Part shown: piece by piece, positions 12,125 to 22,638 of the stretch
Layout of the letters: each line of letters opens with the position of its first letter
Numbering within the stretch: position 1 is the first letter of the stretch
Assembly: GCF_008831285.2 (NCBI RefSeq)
Contig: NC_045141.1
Coordinates: 6,589,224-6,653,223 of the forward strand
From: Nymphaea colorata
Lineage: Eukaryota > Streptophyta > Magnoliopsida > Nymphaeales > Nymphaeaceae
DNA: 64,000 nt
Direction: 5' to 3'
The notes under the pieces: generated by a model
What the model saw: only the letters and a program-made list of their open reading frames with translations
Databases searched by the model: none
What the model was told of the DNA's origin: nothing
Program-made: the position numbers and the translations under genes

Positions 12125-12310
12125 CTATGTGTGATACTTAGAACAATTCTTCTTCATATGACCTTCACCCTTACAAAAGAAGCAGTCTGATTGGCCTTCC
12201 TCATGCTTCTTATGTTTCTTAATAGATGATTGGTCAACTGTAACTTCTTTAATAGTCTTTCTTTTCTTACTTTTAAAAATCGAATCATCAAACTCAGGAA
12301 TAGTACTCAA
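12125..12310 (-). pseudogene. copia gag zinc knuckle fragment
   Basis: Contains CFFCKGEGHMKKNC, a CX2CX4HX4C nucleic-acid-binding knuckle, preceded by a lysine-rich stretch (KSKKRKTIKEV). Sequence further upstream (right) no longer resembles gag, so the 5' part of the element ends near 12310. Confidence 0.8.
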
Positions 12311-12410
12311 ATTTGCAGATATCATGAAAGCAAAACTTATTATACAAAGAACAAAATACCAAACATGCTCACAATCAATACATGTACAAAGATGAAATAA
12401 CAAATATAAA

Positions 12411-12966
12411 TGAATTTAAATATAATTGCCTAAATCCCATCACAAGGTACCGGTGCAACGGTAATATTCAATCTTTGGATTGAAATATTAACTGCAAGTG
12501 GTATTCTTGGTCAACAATGAATATAGATAATTAACTCTGTCAAACAATAATCCTCATTTTGGTTGATCATTGCCTGCATGGATCAAGTATACTATCATCT
12601 AATGTTCAAAACAGACAAATTCGTACAATAGAGGTCACTTTGGTAACATAAAGTACAAACATACTCATTTCGAACAATAGACATGGCCAAAATTCAAATT
12701 CATGGTCTAAACATTCATCTAAAGCACATCCACAATTTTAATAACATGCAAAACATTATACATAAATTAAAATTGCATACAACATTATCCCTACATTGAA
12801 TTCAATACCAAATGATTCAATGATATGGGCCCAAAAGAGTCCAAAATTTTATAAACAGATACCATAAACGTGCTTAAGTAGGTCAAGAACCACTAAATCA
12901 GCCTTAAAATGTCCTGTATCGTTCTTAAACCACAACAAAAGCACCCACATAGCCCTAAATAGGACT
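12411..12966. other. No gene seen
   Basis: AT-rich unique-looking sequence between the copia relic and the ACCGGT minisatellite. It may include more of the retroelement's 5' region, but nothing recognisable was read. Confidence 0.5.
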
Positions 12967-13302
12967 GAACCGGTTTAAAAATTGGACAAACCGGTCAAAA
13001 ATAGACTGTATCAGTTCCGAAACTCACTGAACCGATTAAAAAATGGCTAAAATCGGTTCCAAAACTAAATGAACCGGTCAGAAATGCCCTGAATCGGTCT
13101 GAAAATCAACTAAATCGGTCTGAAAAGCATGAATCGGTCAGAAAATCAACTGAACCAGTCCGAAAATCCACTGAACCGGTCTGAAAACAACTGAACCGGT
13201 CTGAAAAGGGTCTAAATCGGTTCCAAAAGGTCTGAACCGGTTCTGAATCGAGTGTCGGAAACCGAATGAACCGGTTCGACTCTTTTCAAAACCGGTTTGA
13301 CA
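12967..13302. repeat. Imperfect minisatellite of about 20 bp built on AACCGGTC
   Basis: About 15-17 diverged units with consensus tgaaccggtctgaaaa (variants aatcggttc, aaccggtcag) follow each other. The core ACCGGT is palindromic and occurs many times. A minus-strand frame through it encodes a repeating FRPVQ-like peptide, a by-product of the repeat rather than a gene. Confidence 0.9.
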
Positions 13303-13326
13303 AAAATGAACTTTTTTTTTCAAAAG

Positions 13327-13890
13327 TTAAAGCGCATGGATACGAGTCGGGTTCGAAAGGACCCGACCCGGTCCGAAAATATTAAACGCAGAGGCGCGTG
13401 GCAGCAAACAGTGGAATTTTTTTTTTTGAGCCTTATGGATCCGGATCGGGTCTGTCAAGACCCGACCCGGTCCGACTCCCGCTCGACCGCGCGGGCGGTG
13501 GTCTTCCACTCGCAGGCCACCCAACGTCGTGGGTGGCCGCCGATGGGTGCTGCCAAGACGGCTGGCCATCGCCCGCCGCGACGGCCGGCCGTCGCCTGCA
13601 GAAAACCGGCTGGTTTTCTCTACTGATTTCCGCCCCCTTCTCTTTCTGGTTTTTGTGTGTGGGCGGCTGCAGCGGCGACGAGAAAGCCACCAGTGACCTT
13701 GGGTGGGTCCGATGGGCCCGTCCGGCGACAGCAATGTCGCTGGCGGTCGCCCTTCGCCGGCCGTTACCCCTCACTGCCCGTTCCTGTTCCTTTTTTCTTC
13801 CTCTTTGATGGAAGCGAGCCTGCGACAGACGATAGGGGGTTACCGCCAGGCCACCCAACAGCGTGGGTGACCAGATGTGACGTCAAGAGG
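13327..13890. other. GC-rich block with repeated phrases
   Basis: Very different in composition from its AT-rich flanks. The phrase acccgacccggtccga occurs at about 13361 and 13461, and caggccacccaac-gtgggtg at about 13512 and 13846. Open frames exist on both strands, as expected of GC-rich DNA, with no family signal. It may be the regulatory/untranslated part of a retrotransposon. Confidence 0.5.
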
Positions 13891-14302
13891 CACCGGAGGG
13901 CTTTTGAAAAATTTAAAACCTACTGAATTCCAAAACTTTTAGTTTTGTTTTTCATAAATTTTGAAGATTTACATAATAGCAGCTTTTTCTGACACCAACT
14001 CGAGCATGTAACATCAATAATAGTGGGCACTGGGCTCCGGCTTAGTGAATGCTCTTGTCGGCAGCCAAAGCAAAGCATGACATGTTTAGTTTGTGTTCAA
14101 TTGGGTACTAGTTACTTTTATTTGAGACCCTTCATATTTTATTTTTTAATATATTAAAAACGCTAAGCGATGTGACAAGAGTTTTTAAGGGAGTCCTCTA
14201 TGATATGCTTACTATTTTTAAGGAAGTCATTGCAATTGGACAAGATGGACATGCAATTATCAATTGTCATTTTTTATCTAATAAATGAAGCAGGCATATG
14301 TC

Positions 14303-14310
14303 CTTTTATC
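14303..14310. repeat. Left target-site duplication (CTTTTATC)
   Basis: The 8-bp cttttatc directly before TAGG is repeated directly after the element's right end (15549-15556). Eight-base duplications are diagnostic of hAT transposons. Confidence 0.85.
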
Positions 14311-14620
14311 TAGGCCTGGGCGTCGGGCCGGGTCTGGGCCAAGACATTTTATTATCGGGCCCAACTTAAGTGAGCCAGGCCCGGCCCGAGTTCCTAACGG
14401 GCCGGGCCCGGTTATGACTTCTAAAGCCCGGCCCGGCCCGTTAGGTCAAGAGATTTCCACGCCCCGGCTCCCTCTCCGCTCCCCCTCTCCCTTCCCGTCT
14501 GACCGTCTCCCTCTCTGCTCTTCCTCCTTCTCTCCCCTTCCTTCCTTTCCCTCTGTTTACACAGCGCAGCAGCGCATGTTCCCTTATTCGGTAGAGAGAG
14601 AGAGGGGGGGGAGACATTAC

Positions 14621-14776
14621 CCGAAGCCATTCGCAGCGTAGTAGGGCAGCTTGGAGAGGAGCGTCTCGTCAATGTCGATTGTCGAAGACCCAAACATCCT
14701 TACCGTCACCGGTGATCTGCACGCCCTGGGCGAACTCTGCTGCCTTGGATGACACCATCGTGGAGTCCGATTCGTA
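14621..14776 (-). pseudogene. Captured acid phosphatase / vegetative storage protein (HAD class IIIB) exon fragment
   Basis: The minus strand reads YESDSTMVSSKAAEFAQG then VQITGDGKDVWVFD, after which a small insertion (aatcgacattgacgag instead of the expected atcgacgag) breaks the frame. In the next frame follow DIDETLLSKLPYYAANGFG and a GT donor-like gtaatg. VFDIDET is the catalytic DxDxT motif of plant acid phosphatases and vegetative storage proteins, and LPYYA follows it in that family. It ends where an intron could begin. The fragment lies wholly inside the hAT-like element, so it was probably captured from a host gene. The family call is from memory of motifs. Confidence 0.7.
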
Positions 14777-15309
14777 CCTTCCACCCGGGTGAACTTGGCT
14801 TCTCTTGTCGGAAGTTCTCTGTTCGTGGGAGGGTTGGAATATGCCTACCTCAGCTCAGCTTAGTTGTCAGTCGAAGGTGTGTGTGTTTATGGTTTGTATC
14901 TGTGGGGTTTCCCCTCTTCATTGATTGAATTTCTACTAGGGTTAGGGTTTTCCATTTTTGGGTCCTGGCATCTTCCTTCTCTTGCCTGCTTGCATGCCTT
15001 CTTATAATTGCTCCTTTTTTTTTTCCTTTTCTAAAGTAGTGGTTTGATTTTGGTTGCTGGTAGTGGTTGTGTGGTTTTGTTCGAAGCTTTGATATGGGCG
15101 TTTGTGTGTCTTTTTGTGCTTGGGGTTTCTGTTCCATAAAGGAAGCTATGGTCAGAATTGCACTCTTTGTTGGGTTACTGGCGAACACTAATTTTTCTTT
15201 ATGCTGGACTGTAGTTTGTTGTTTGTTGGGTTTCTCGGTCTTCTATCCCATCGCCGGAATCGGCTCCATCCTCGGCCAGGTGGATGGCCTCCGACACCAC
15301 CTAACGGAT

Positions 15310-15375
15310 TCAGCCGGCGTCCGCACAAACGCTGAATCTGACCAGGACGAACAGGAATAATGCCGGAGCAGCCAT
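15310..15375 (-). pseudogene. Possible captured signal-peptide exon
   Basis: The minus strand encodes MAAPALFLFVLVRFSVCADAG followed by a stop (TGA). A short hydrophobic leader ending Ala-Asp-Ala suits the secreted acid phosphatases whose body lies about 530 bp downstream on the same strand. Assignment to the same parent gene is inference. Confidence 0.35.
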
Positions 15376-15548
15376 GGCCGGCCAGCGATAGATGAGAATT
15401 TAGGGCTGGGCTCGGTACCCGGCCCGGCCCGCCAAACGGGCTGGGCTGCGCCTGATTTTGGGTGGACAGGCCCGGTACCCGGCACGGCCCGTGCCGGCAA
15501 TATTACGGGCCGGGCCGGGTCTTAGCGGGCCGGGCCGGGCCACCCCTA

Positions 15549-15556
15549 CTTTTATC
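15549..15556. repeat. Right target-site duplication (CTTTTATC)
   Basis: Matches 14303-14310 exactly and directly abuts the right terminus CCCCTA of the hAT-like element. Confidence 0.85.
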
Positions 15557-16068
15557 TACAGAATACACACTAAGCTGGTTTGATACAGTTGAAAGAGAAC
15601 ATATTTTATCTATATATGAAGGTATTAACACGCTAAGCCCTTCGAGGTACAAGCGTAAATTAACTTTATTGTCAAGAAGATTAAAGTTTGAAATATTTTT
15701 ATTTGTCAAGTTTTAGCTATGCAGAGGTTAACACTCCAAAAGCCAGCTCAAAAAGTTAACGTACATTGCAAACAGGAATTTGCTAGTGAGGGCATTCCAT
15801 TGTCCCAAAAAAATCAAATTTCGTGGACTAATTAAGATATTCTTGATCTAGCCTTCTGTTAAGCTAATCCACTAATGATTTGTTATCAATTTTCAAACAT
15901 GTATGTTGCATTCATATAATTAAAACTTTGTCAGAAAGAAAGAACATCCAAATTTAACATCCCAAGTAATCATTGGGATTACATCACCAATACAGGTCCC
16001 TTTTCCTTTCTAAAGATCATATAAATATTTTAAACTTATTAATTCATAAAATGCAAAACTGGGCAATG

Positions 16069-17283
16069 TAGGTATGCACAACTAGTGGGCTGGACTAGTA
16101 CTCGCTTGAGTACAAACCCGATTCAAGCTTGACTCGTTTTTTTTTGTCAGTTGAGCTCGATCTTGAGTTTATTAGCAAGCCGAGTTCGAGTTGTCTTGAC
16201 TCAACTCAACTAAACTATATTAGATTTGATTAATTATCTTTTTCAACTAAACTATATTAGATTTGATTAATTGTCTTTTTTATTAAGGTTTACAAATTTT
16301 TCATTATCATTTTTTTCCTCCGATCAGTTCACTTTTTCTTTAACACCATCATTACTTTTTTTACTCGTCTTCGTCATTACTTCTTTTACTCATCTTATTC
16401 TTCCCTCTCTCCTCACCCACGCTCTCTTTAGTCCTCACCCACCCTTATCATTCTTTTTTTTTTTAACCGGTTATTCATTTTTAACATTTTTTTTCTCTCT
16501 CCTCACTCATCCCTTCATTTTCCCTTTATTATCTTTTCTCTCATATCTCACCACGCTTTCTCCTTCACGTTCCAACGGAGGCTTCCTCCGTCCTCTGAGG
16601 ATGGCAGATGCCAGCATCCATCGGTCATGGCAACACAGGTGATTCCACAAGCAGGAGTGGTGGGTGAGACCAAAGGTAAGTCTTTTGTAACCCCTTTTTC
16701 TTCCTTTCTCTTCTTATTTTTTTCTTTTTCTTTGGAGCTAGGTTTCTGAGCTCTTAGAAACCTTCTTGCTCAAGCAAAGGTTTTGATGCTCCCTTTACTC
16801 AAGTAAAGGAGGGTTCCCTGGTTCTCTGCTTATAATGTCTGCTCCAGTGAGTAAGGGTTGTCTGATCAAAACCAAGAACCCCATGCTCACACGAGCTTGG
16901 GTTCTCTGCTAGAGCAGAGTGAGGGCGCTGAGCCTCTGAGCACAGAACCCTCGCCCAAGAGCTCTGTCGCTTGCTTCCTTGCTCACTCAATCGACGGTTC
17001 TGAGCACAAAATCATCGATCTGGGTTTTTTTTTAGGATTTTTGTCATTGTTATTCTTCTTTCATGCAGAGGCCATTAAAACCTGGCTCTCACCATCTTGC
17101 CTACACACACAGCCATCTTCACCATCTCCTTATGTAGCGTAGCAAAGAAAAAAAAAAAAAAAGTGAAGCCTCAACTGAACTTAAACTATTTAAACGAGCC
17201 CTACTCGAGTTCCATCATTGTCAACAAAATAATTGTCGAGCCTTGGCTGAGCTTGGGCTCGACGCAGCTTGTGTGCAACCCTA
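16069..17283. mobile_element. hAT-like relic
   Basis: The left end TAGGTATGCACA and the reverse complement of the right end TAGGGTTGCACA match at 10 of 12 bases. The subterminal parts are rich in GAGCTCGA/CTCGACT-type words, as in many plant hAT elements. The interior holds a 37-bp tandem duplication, a long pyrimidine-rich tract (16290-16560) and no transposase. No target duplication was seen, so this is an older or rearranged copy. I do not recognise any captured gene. Confidence 0.5.
16207..16280. repeat. 37-bp tandem duplication
   Basis: The unit beginning caactaaactat occurs at 16207-16243 and 16244-16280 with a single A/G difference. Confidence 0.9.
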
Positions 17284-20172
17284 ATAAGAGCACATATCAG
17301 TCAGTATGTCAAAGAAATGAGCAAAGTTGCACAATGCCAATATTAGGGAGCAGCCGAAGCGAGAAACTTTTGGCTGCTGGGCATTGTTTCTACAAATTCA
17401 AACATTAAAGAGTAAATAGAATTCCAACTCGAGCTTTGAGTTTATTAGCTGGGAAGATGCTCTGCACCTCAACTCATGCATCACTTCTCCTATGACATAA
17501 GAGGAGAGCAGCCACGCTATTCGACCAGCCCGTCTAACTGGCTGCTGACTTAAGCCGATCGTGGTAGAATATGACATCATTGAGGACACGGAATTAAAGT
17601 GCACTTGATTCCCATTCAATATCATAATGACACAACACCAATACCATCAATGACGATGAGGAAATTGGAGCGGACTCATACCCATTCAATTGTACAATCA
17701 TTTTCTTCTTTTTCCACCACTATAGACTATCCATCAATATCCAATAACTTGCAAGATGTTGTGTTTTTCTTCCAGCTTGACAACCTCTACAAAAGGTTGG
17801 CGCTCTTTTAACACCTCTAACCGAAGACTGACCAACCCCTCGCGTGGAGCTTTTTGATATGCTACACCTCACATAATTTATGTAACACCCAATAACTCAA
17901 CAACCTTCTTATTTTTATTTTTGTACGAAGGAGGGAAATTTTCAGTTAGGATCCACCTTTATTACAAGATTGGATCGGATGTTCATCTGAATTGCTTTTT
18001 AAAAAAAATAGGATACATAAGAAAATTTAACGGATTTGAATTTAAAAAATAACATCTGTAACCTAATTTCCAAATCCAAACCAAGAGCTGATATTTGAAT
18101 CCCCACTGTAAGCACCGATATCCATGAGTTGGTGGCTTCCTGTTTTGAAGCTGCAACGAAAGACGTCTAGTCAAACGTATTAACCTAACATCATGGTATG
18201 ATAAGAATATAAATTTTATATGAAGAGAAGCTCGACTAGTTGCTAACGACTTTCATAGATGGAGTTATGAACAATAATAGTCATATGGTTGCCATATACA
18301 CCATTTGACTTAAAATATTTACAACTACATCACACAAAATCATTTTAATTAATTAATTAAAATATTGCATTTATTTATGTAATCAAACAAACTATTATTA
18401 TAGTTAAGACATCAACTAAGCTAGATATTTTAAATAATATATTTATTTATTTGTAAATAATAAAGAAAACTTTAATTAAAAAATTTCAACAAAATTGACA
18501 TTTTTAGAAATATGAAAATTAATATCAAATAAATATATTTAATATGAAAAAATTACAGAACTCTTGAAAAAGGTTTTGTTTATAAATTCGTCAATTACTT
18601 ATTTAATCAATCAAGTAATTATTTTGTATAATCATACAACTTGTCTAAAAGTCTTACTTATTTGATATATAACACATAATTCACCAATTTAAAAACAAAA
18701 ACATTTAACTAGCAGGAAAAAAAATTGATTGAATATTTGAATCATCAAATGGATGAATTTGTTTGAAAGATAAACAATACAAGTGCAAATGGATCAATTC
18801 TAAGTTGTTCTATTTCAAGCAACCTAATATACTAGCAGGACTAACCCAAAGAGCTAGTGATGATGTGGAGCGGATGGAGATTTGACATCATTGAACACTC
18901 TTCATACATATGTATAGCAAATATTTTTATTAACTCAATGAAATGAGAAAATTTCCTTAAATAATGTATATTGTAAATGAGAACTAATATGGGTCACCTG
19001 AAATAATTTATTTATTCAATGAATTATTTTAATAATTAATCAAACATATCATTTTTGTATACACATGCAACCTCATAAATATTCTGGTTGCTTTAGATAA
19101 GTATTTAGAAAAGAAGAATTGAACAGAGAAAGTATTTGAAAATAACTTAAAATTTTTAAATCAAGAATTAAACCCAAGTTTTATTAAACTATTTTATGTA
19201 ATTACAACTATTTAATGAAACTATCTTATGCAATCAATGAATGCATCAAGAGATGTCCTTTGCAGCAGCTTAGCCATCATGAGAAGGAGTTTGACTCAAA
19301 TTCACTCAAAAAAACTCGACTCGTTGATAAAAAAAAAAATCGAACTCGACTTTTACTTACACTTGAAACGTTAAAAAAGTCAAGTTTGACTTATAAGAAC
19401 TCGACTCAAGTTAAGCTCACTTGGCTGGACTTGTAATTAAATCAATGTTGTCAAAGTCGTTTTTTAAATTGAATCGAAAATTTAAAAAGTTTAGAGAAAC
19501 AATAAATCAAATTGAAATAAGAAGTAAAACTAGATATTGGGCCACATGCTCGGCGGTCTTTTAGCAGGCTGGGCCCGGGCCTTGAAAATACACTTGGGCC
19601 TGCTATGCCTTACAAGAAACCCAGCTGCACTTGGGCCTGTGCGTGGTTGACATGTGGGCGAGTCTAATTTCAATATTAATTTTAAATGTAGTTATATATA
19701 TGCATATAATATAAATATTTTAATTTTTTGTACCAACTTTGAAATGAGCCCAAGACACCTAATTGAAATAATTTGTGAATAGGAATGGTTAAAAATGTAT
19801 GTTGATTAAAAAAATAAAATTTGAATAGTATTAAGCAATCAAACATATATTAAAAAAACTAAAAAATGATATAAAAGCTTTATCATATTGAAAAAAATGA
19901 GAAATAAGCTTACCGCCCATTCCCTTTGGTTGTAAAAAAGTTTTTCTTTCTATTGGTAGTTTCATATACGTTAGTAATGATTATTGGCTCTTTCTCTCGT
20001 TTCTTCCTCATGACACTTATTCTGTAACACCACCCAAAGAATTTAGATTGGAGGGAGAAAAATTGGGCAAAGTGCTGAAAGAAGGAGAAAGAGGGACTGC
20101 TGAAAGAGAAGGATAACAATGGTAACTTCTTGACAAAAAGGGGTAGAGGAAATGCTTCGAGCCAATGTCTAA
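17284..20172. other. Gene-less AT-rich stretch
   Basis: No supported gene. At 19220-19440 there are scattered CTCGACT/GAGTTC words like those of the hAT relic to the left, and at 19540-19660 a GGGCC-rich patch. Both are probably old transposon pieces. Confidence 0.55.
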
Positions 20173-20204
20173 TCCTGGACTTGAACCATCCTGGACTTGA
20201 ACCA
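20173..20204. repeat. 16-bp tandem duplication inside plastid-derived tRNA sequence
   Basis: tcctggacttgaacca occurs at 20173-20188 and again at 20189-20204. It is the complement of the T-arm of trnI-GAU, so the duplication arose in or around the nuclear copy. Confidence 0.9.
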
Positions 20205-20545
20205 GAGACCTCGCCTGTGAATTAAATCATTGCACATATGATCCAACCAATTAGAAGAGAATCAATAGATTTTTCTAGAGGAGCGATTTATCCTTCTCGA
20301 ATGCAGATACAACCCTCAGAGTGTGTTTGTTCCCCCTTCTTCCTTAACAATGAATGTCAAGTCTTTGTGAAATAACTCCAATGAAAAGAAAAAAGAAGGC
20401 GCTAAGAGACCCTCCTGGTCCAACCCGAGACACTCTAAGTTCCTTTTTCAGACCTGCCCCCATCTCAAGTCAAGAGATAGTTAAATAGACACATCACATC
20501 ACACTGATTGGGGTGCGCTGATAGTGACTGAGGGGATCGGAGACC
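20187..20545 (-). pseudogene. trnI-GAU: Nuclear copy of plastid trnI-GAU: 3' exon and part of its group II intron
   Basis: The minus strand at 20216-20187 reads the 3' half of the plastid tRNA-Ile: GCGAGGTCTCTGGTTC, then AAGTCCAGGATGG, lacking the final CCCA. Sequence to the right (20217 to about 20545), read on the minus strand, matches my memory of the trnI-GAU intron, with landmarks TTATTTCACAAAGACTTG and AGAGTGTCTCGGGTTGG. The 5' exon is absent. In plastids this gene sits in the rRNA operon of the inverted repeat. The copy cannot make a tRNA. Confidence 0.75.
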
Positions 20546-20559
20546 AAGCAGGTTCCTTA

Positions 20560-22140
20560 ATTGCTCTTTTCCATCATAGAGGAAATAAGGTAGTTTGATG
20601 GTATACTATTTGTATATGCTCATTTGAACTTGTTCTAACGACCTATGTATTTTGTTATTAATTGGATGACCCATTAATCCAATTGGAAGAAGACTTTAAC
20701 TGGATAATTTTTTCTTATTTTCACCTGAATCAACAGACTTTCTATATGACCCATTTTATTGATAGGATTTATCACTACTTTAGCTATTTCAACGGCTTGA
20801 CCAGTTACCCGAAATTTTCAATTGTTCCATTTTTTTATGTTAGCAATGTACAGTAGTCAAATATGATCATTTTCTTCTTTAGAACTCTTACTTTTTTTTC
20901 ATTATGTGGGAATTAGAATTAATTCATGCTTACCTACTTTTATCCATGTGGGGAGGAAAGAAATGTCTATACTCAGTTACAAAGTTCATTTTGTACATTG
21001 TAGGAGGTTCCATTTTTCTCTTAATGGGAGTTCTAGTTATGGGTTTATATGGCTCCAATGAACCAACATTAAATTTTGAATCATTAGCAAATCAATCATA
21101 TCCTGTGGCATTGGAAATAATATTGTATTTTGATTCCCTTATTGCTTATGTTGTCAAATCACCGGTCATACCCTTTTATACATGGTTGCCAGATACCCAT
21201 GGAGAGGCGCATTACAGTACATGTATGCGTCTAGCTGGAACCTTATTAAAAATGGGAGCATAAGTGTTGGTTCCGGTCAATATGGAATTATTACCCCATG
21301 CCCATTCCATATTTTCTCCTTGGTTGAGGATGCTAAGGACTATTCAAATAATGTATGCAGCTTTAACTTCTCTTGGTCAATGCAATTTAAAAAATTGAAT
21401 AGTCTATTCTTCTCTATCTCATATGAGTTTCGTAATAATAGGAATTAGTTCTATAACCGATGCAGGACTCAATGGAGCTATTTTACAATTCATCTCTCAT
21501 GGATTTATTTGTGCTGCACTTTTTTCTTAGCAAGAACAAGTTATGATGAAATACGTCTTTGTTATCTTAACGAAATGGGGGGAATAGCTATACTAATACC
21601 AAGAATCTTTACGATGTTCAGTAGCTTCTCGATGGCTTCTCTCGCATTACCAGGAATGAGTGGTTTTGTTGCAGAATTTGTGATATTTTTTGGAATAATT
21701 GCTAGCCCAAAATACATTGTAATGTCAAAAATACTAATTACTTTTGTAATGGAAATTGGAATGATATTAACTCATATTTATTTATTATCTATGTCACGCC
21801 AGATGTTCTACGGATACAGGTTATTCAATGTTCCAAAGTCTCACTTTGTGGATTTCGGACCACAAGAAATCTTTATTTTGATGTGTATCATTTTACCTAT
21901 AATAGGTATTGGTATTATCCAGATTTCGTTTTTTCACTATCAGTTGACAAGGTCGAAACTATTCTATCTAATTACTTTCATCTGTAGCTTTCATGGATGG
22001 ATTTTTTTATGGTTATGGGCAGCAGAGAAGACCCAATCAAATAATCATGCATTGCTGTGTACAAACAAATCAATCTTTGGCTAGACCAATCAAAAGGAAA
22101 AGATAATTTTTCATTCTATCAAGTCAAAAATGCAATTAAA
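20560..22140 (+). pseudogene. ndhD: Nuclear copy of plastid ndhD (NADH dehydrogenase-like subunit 4)
   Basis: Starting from a decayed N-terminal region (ggatgacccattaatcc near 20664), the plus strand reads [40 protein letters not shown] and [18 protein letters not shown], then after frame breaks [20 protein letters not shown] and [18 protein letters not shown]. These are successive pieces of the plastid NdhD membrane subunit of the NDH complex. The start region is missing, a stop follows KMGA at about 21261, and frameshifts occur at about 21300-21500 and 21920. Similarity continues past the gene end into spacer, so this is plastid DNA and not a retrocopy. It is non-functional in the nucleus. 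Confidence 0.9.
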
Positions 22141-22491
22141 TGAAGGAAATTGTAATAGAAATATATGTAGTTTTTATTATTTAACTACATATATTTCTGA
22201 TTACATATATATCTTTCACCTTACACATACAATGTATAAATGAGATAATAATATGATGGTATATGAGAGGGGTATATGAGAATGAAAGGGTATGTGTACA
22301 ATCTTTCTATGTATAAGGTGACTGAGTTGAGTGCCTGAACTCTTTGGTTTAAGAATTATGTACTGGTTAGACCCTTGTAGAAGTAGTGGGAGTACTGATT
22401 CAAGTTTATCACCTTTCATTAAGATTGAGTCTGGCCAAGATATGCTGACAAGATGTTCTGGTAGCACCTTTGTCATTGACCCCATGATAGG

Positions 22492-22638
22492 GGATGAACT
22501 CGACAGGTCGAAGTAGAGGTCAACCACTCTGTGGATGCTGTTGTTCTGTACCTGAAGAAAACTCGTTTGGAAGGTCTGAAAGACCTTGTAGTCTAATTGG
22601 GTAGTACTTCCATGGCCTGGATCTATGTTGTCCTCCAT
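22492..22638 (-). pseudogene. ELF4: ELF4-like fragment, central helix deleted
   Basis: In a minus-strand open frame running from 22698 to 22216, residues after MEDNIDPGHG read YKVFQTFQTSFLQVQ and continue NNSIHRVVDLYFDLSSSS. ELF4 (EARLY FLOWERING 4, a circadian evening-complex protein with a short coiled-coil domain) has about 34 extra residues between QVQ and NN; these are missing here in frame, probably by deletion between short AAC repeats. The C-terminal 90 residues of the frame do not resemble ELF4. Identification rests on the partner copy at 22981, which retains the missing part. Confidence 0.7.

Larger units (their letters stand above)
8930..12310 (-). mobile_element. Decayed, internally deleted Ty1/copia retrotransposon
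   Basis: Read on the minus strand from right to left: CCHC zinc knuckle, aspartic protease (VDSGATTH), GAG-pre-integrase (LWHRRL), the end of the integrase region, reverse transcriptase (YIDD), and RNase H remnants to about 9640. This is copia order. A purine-rich tract aagtgggagat (minus strand, about 9245-9255) followed by TGTAAGATC may mark the polypurine tract and start of the 3' LTR. No matching 5' LTR was seen to the right and the gag 5' part is missing, so the element is truncated. Many stops and frameshifts. Confidence 0.85.
14311..15548. mobile_element. Non-autonomous hAT-like element carrying gene fragments
   Basis: Ends are TAGGCCTGGGC on the left and, read inward from the right, TAGGGGTGGCC, imperfect terminal inverted repeats flanked by an 8-bp direct repeat (cttttatc). 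Both subterminal regions are packed with GGCCCGG/CCGGGCC words, typical of plant hAT subterminal repeats. There is no transposase. The interior is GC-rich and includes, on the minus strand, a recognisable piece of a plant acid phosphatase (14621-14776) and a possible signal-peptide exon (15310-15375). Length 1238 bp. The boundaries are well supported; activity is not implied. Confidence 0.8.

Noticed and set aside
13138-13323. Minus-strand frame with repeating FRPVQ-like peptide
   Set aside because: Produced by the ACCGGT minisatellite; the period of the peptide follows the DNA repeat.
13327-13926. Several overlapping long frames on both strands in the GC-rich block
   Set aside because: GC-rich DNA has few stops; frames overlap on opposite strands and show no conserved motif.
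14880-14960. agggttagggtttt considered as telomere-like repeat
   Set aside because: Only about two units of TTAGGG-like sequence; no array.
21509-22084. 191-codon open frame considered as a functional ndhD gene
   Set aside because: It is the 3' part only, lies in nuclear context, and the rest of ndhD has stops and frameshifts.
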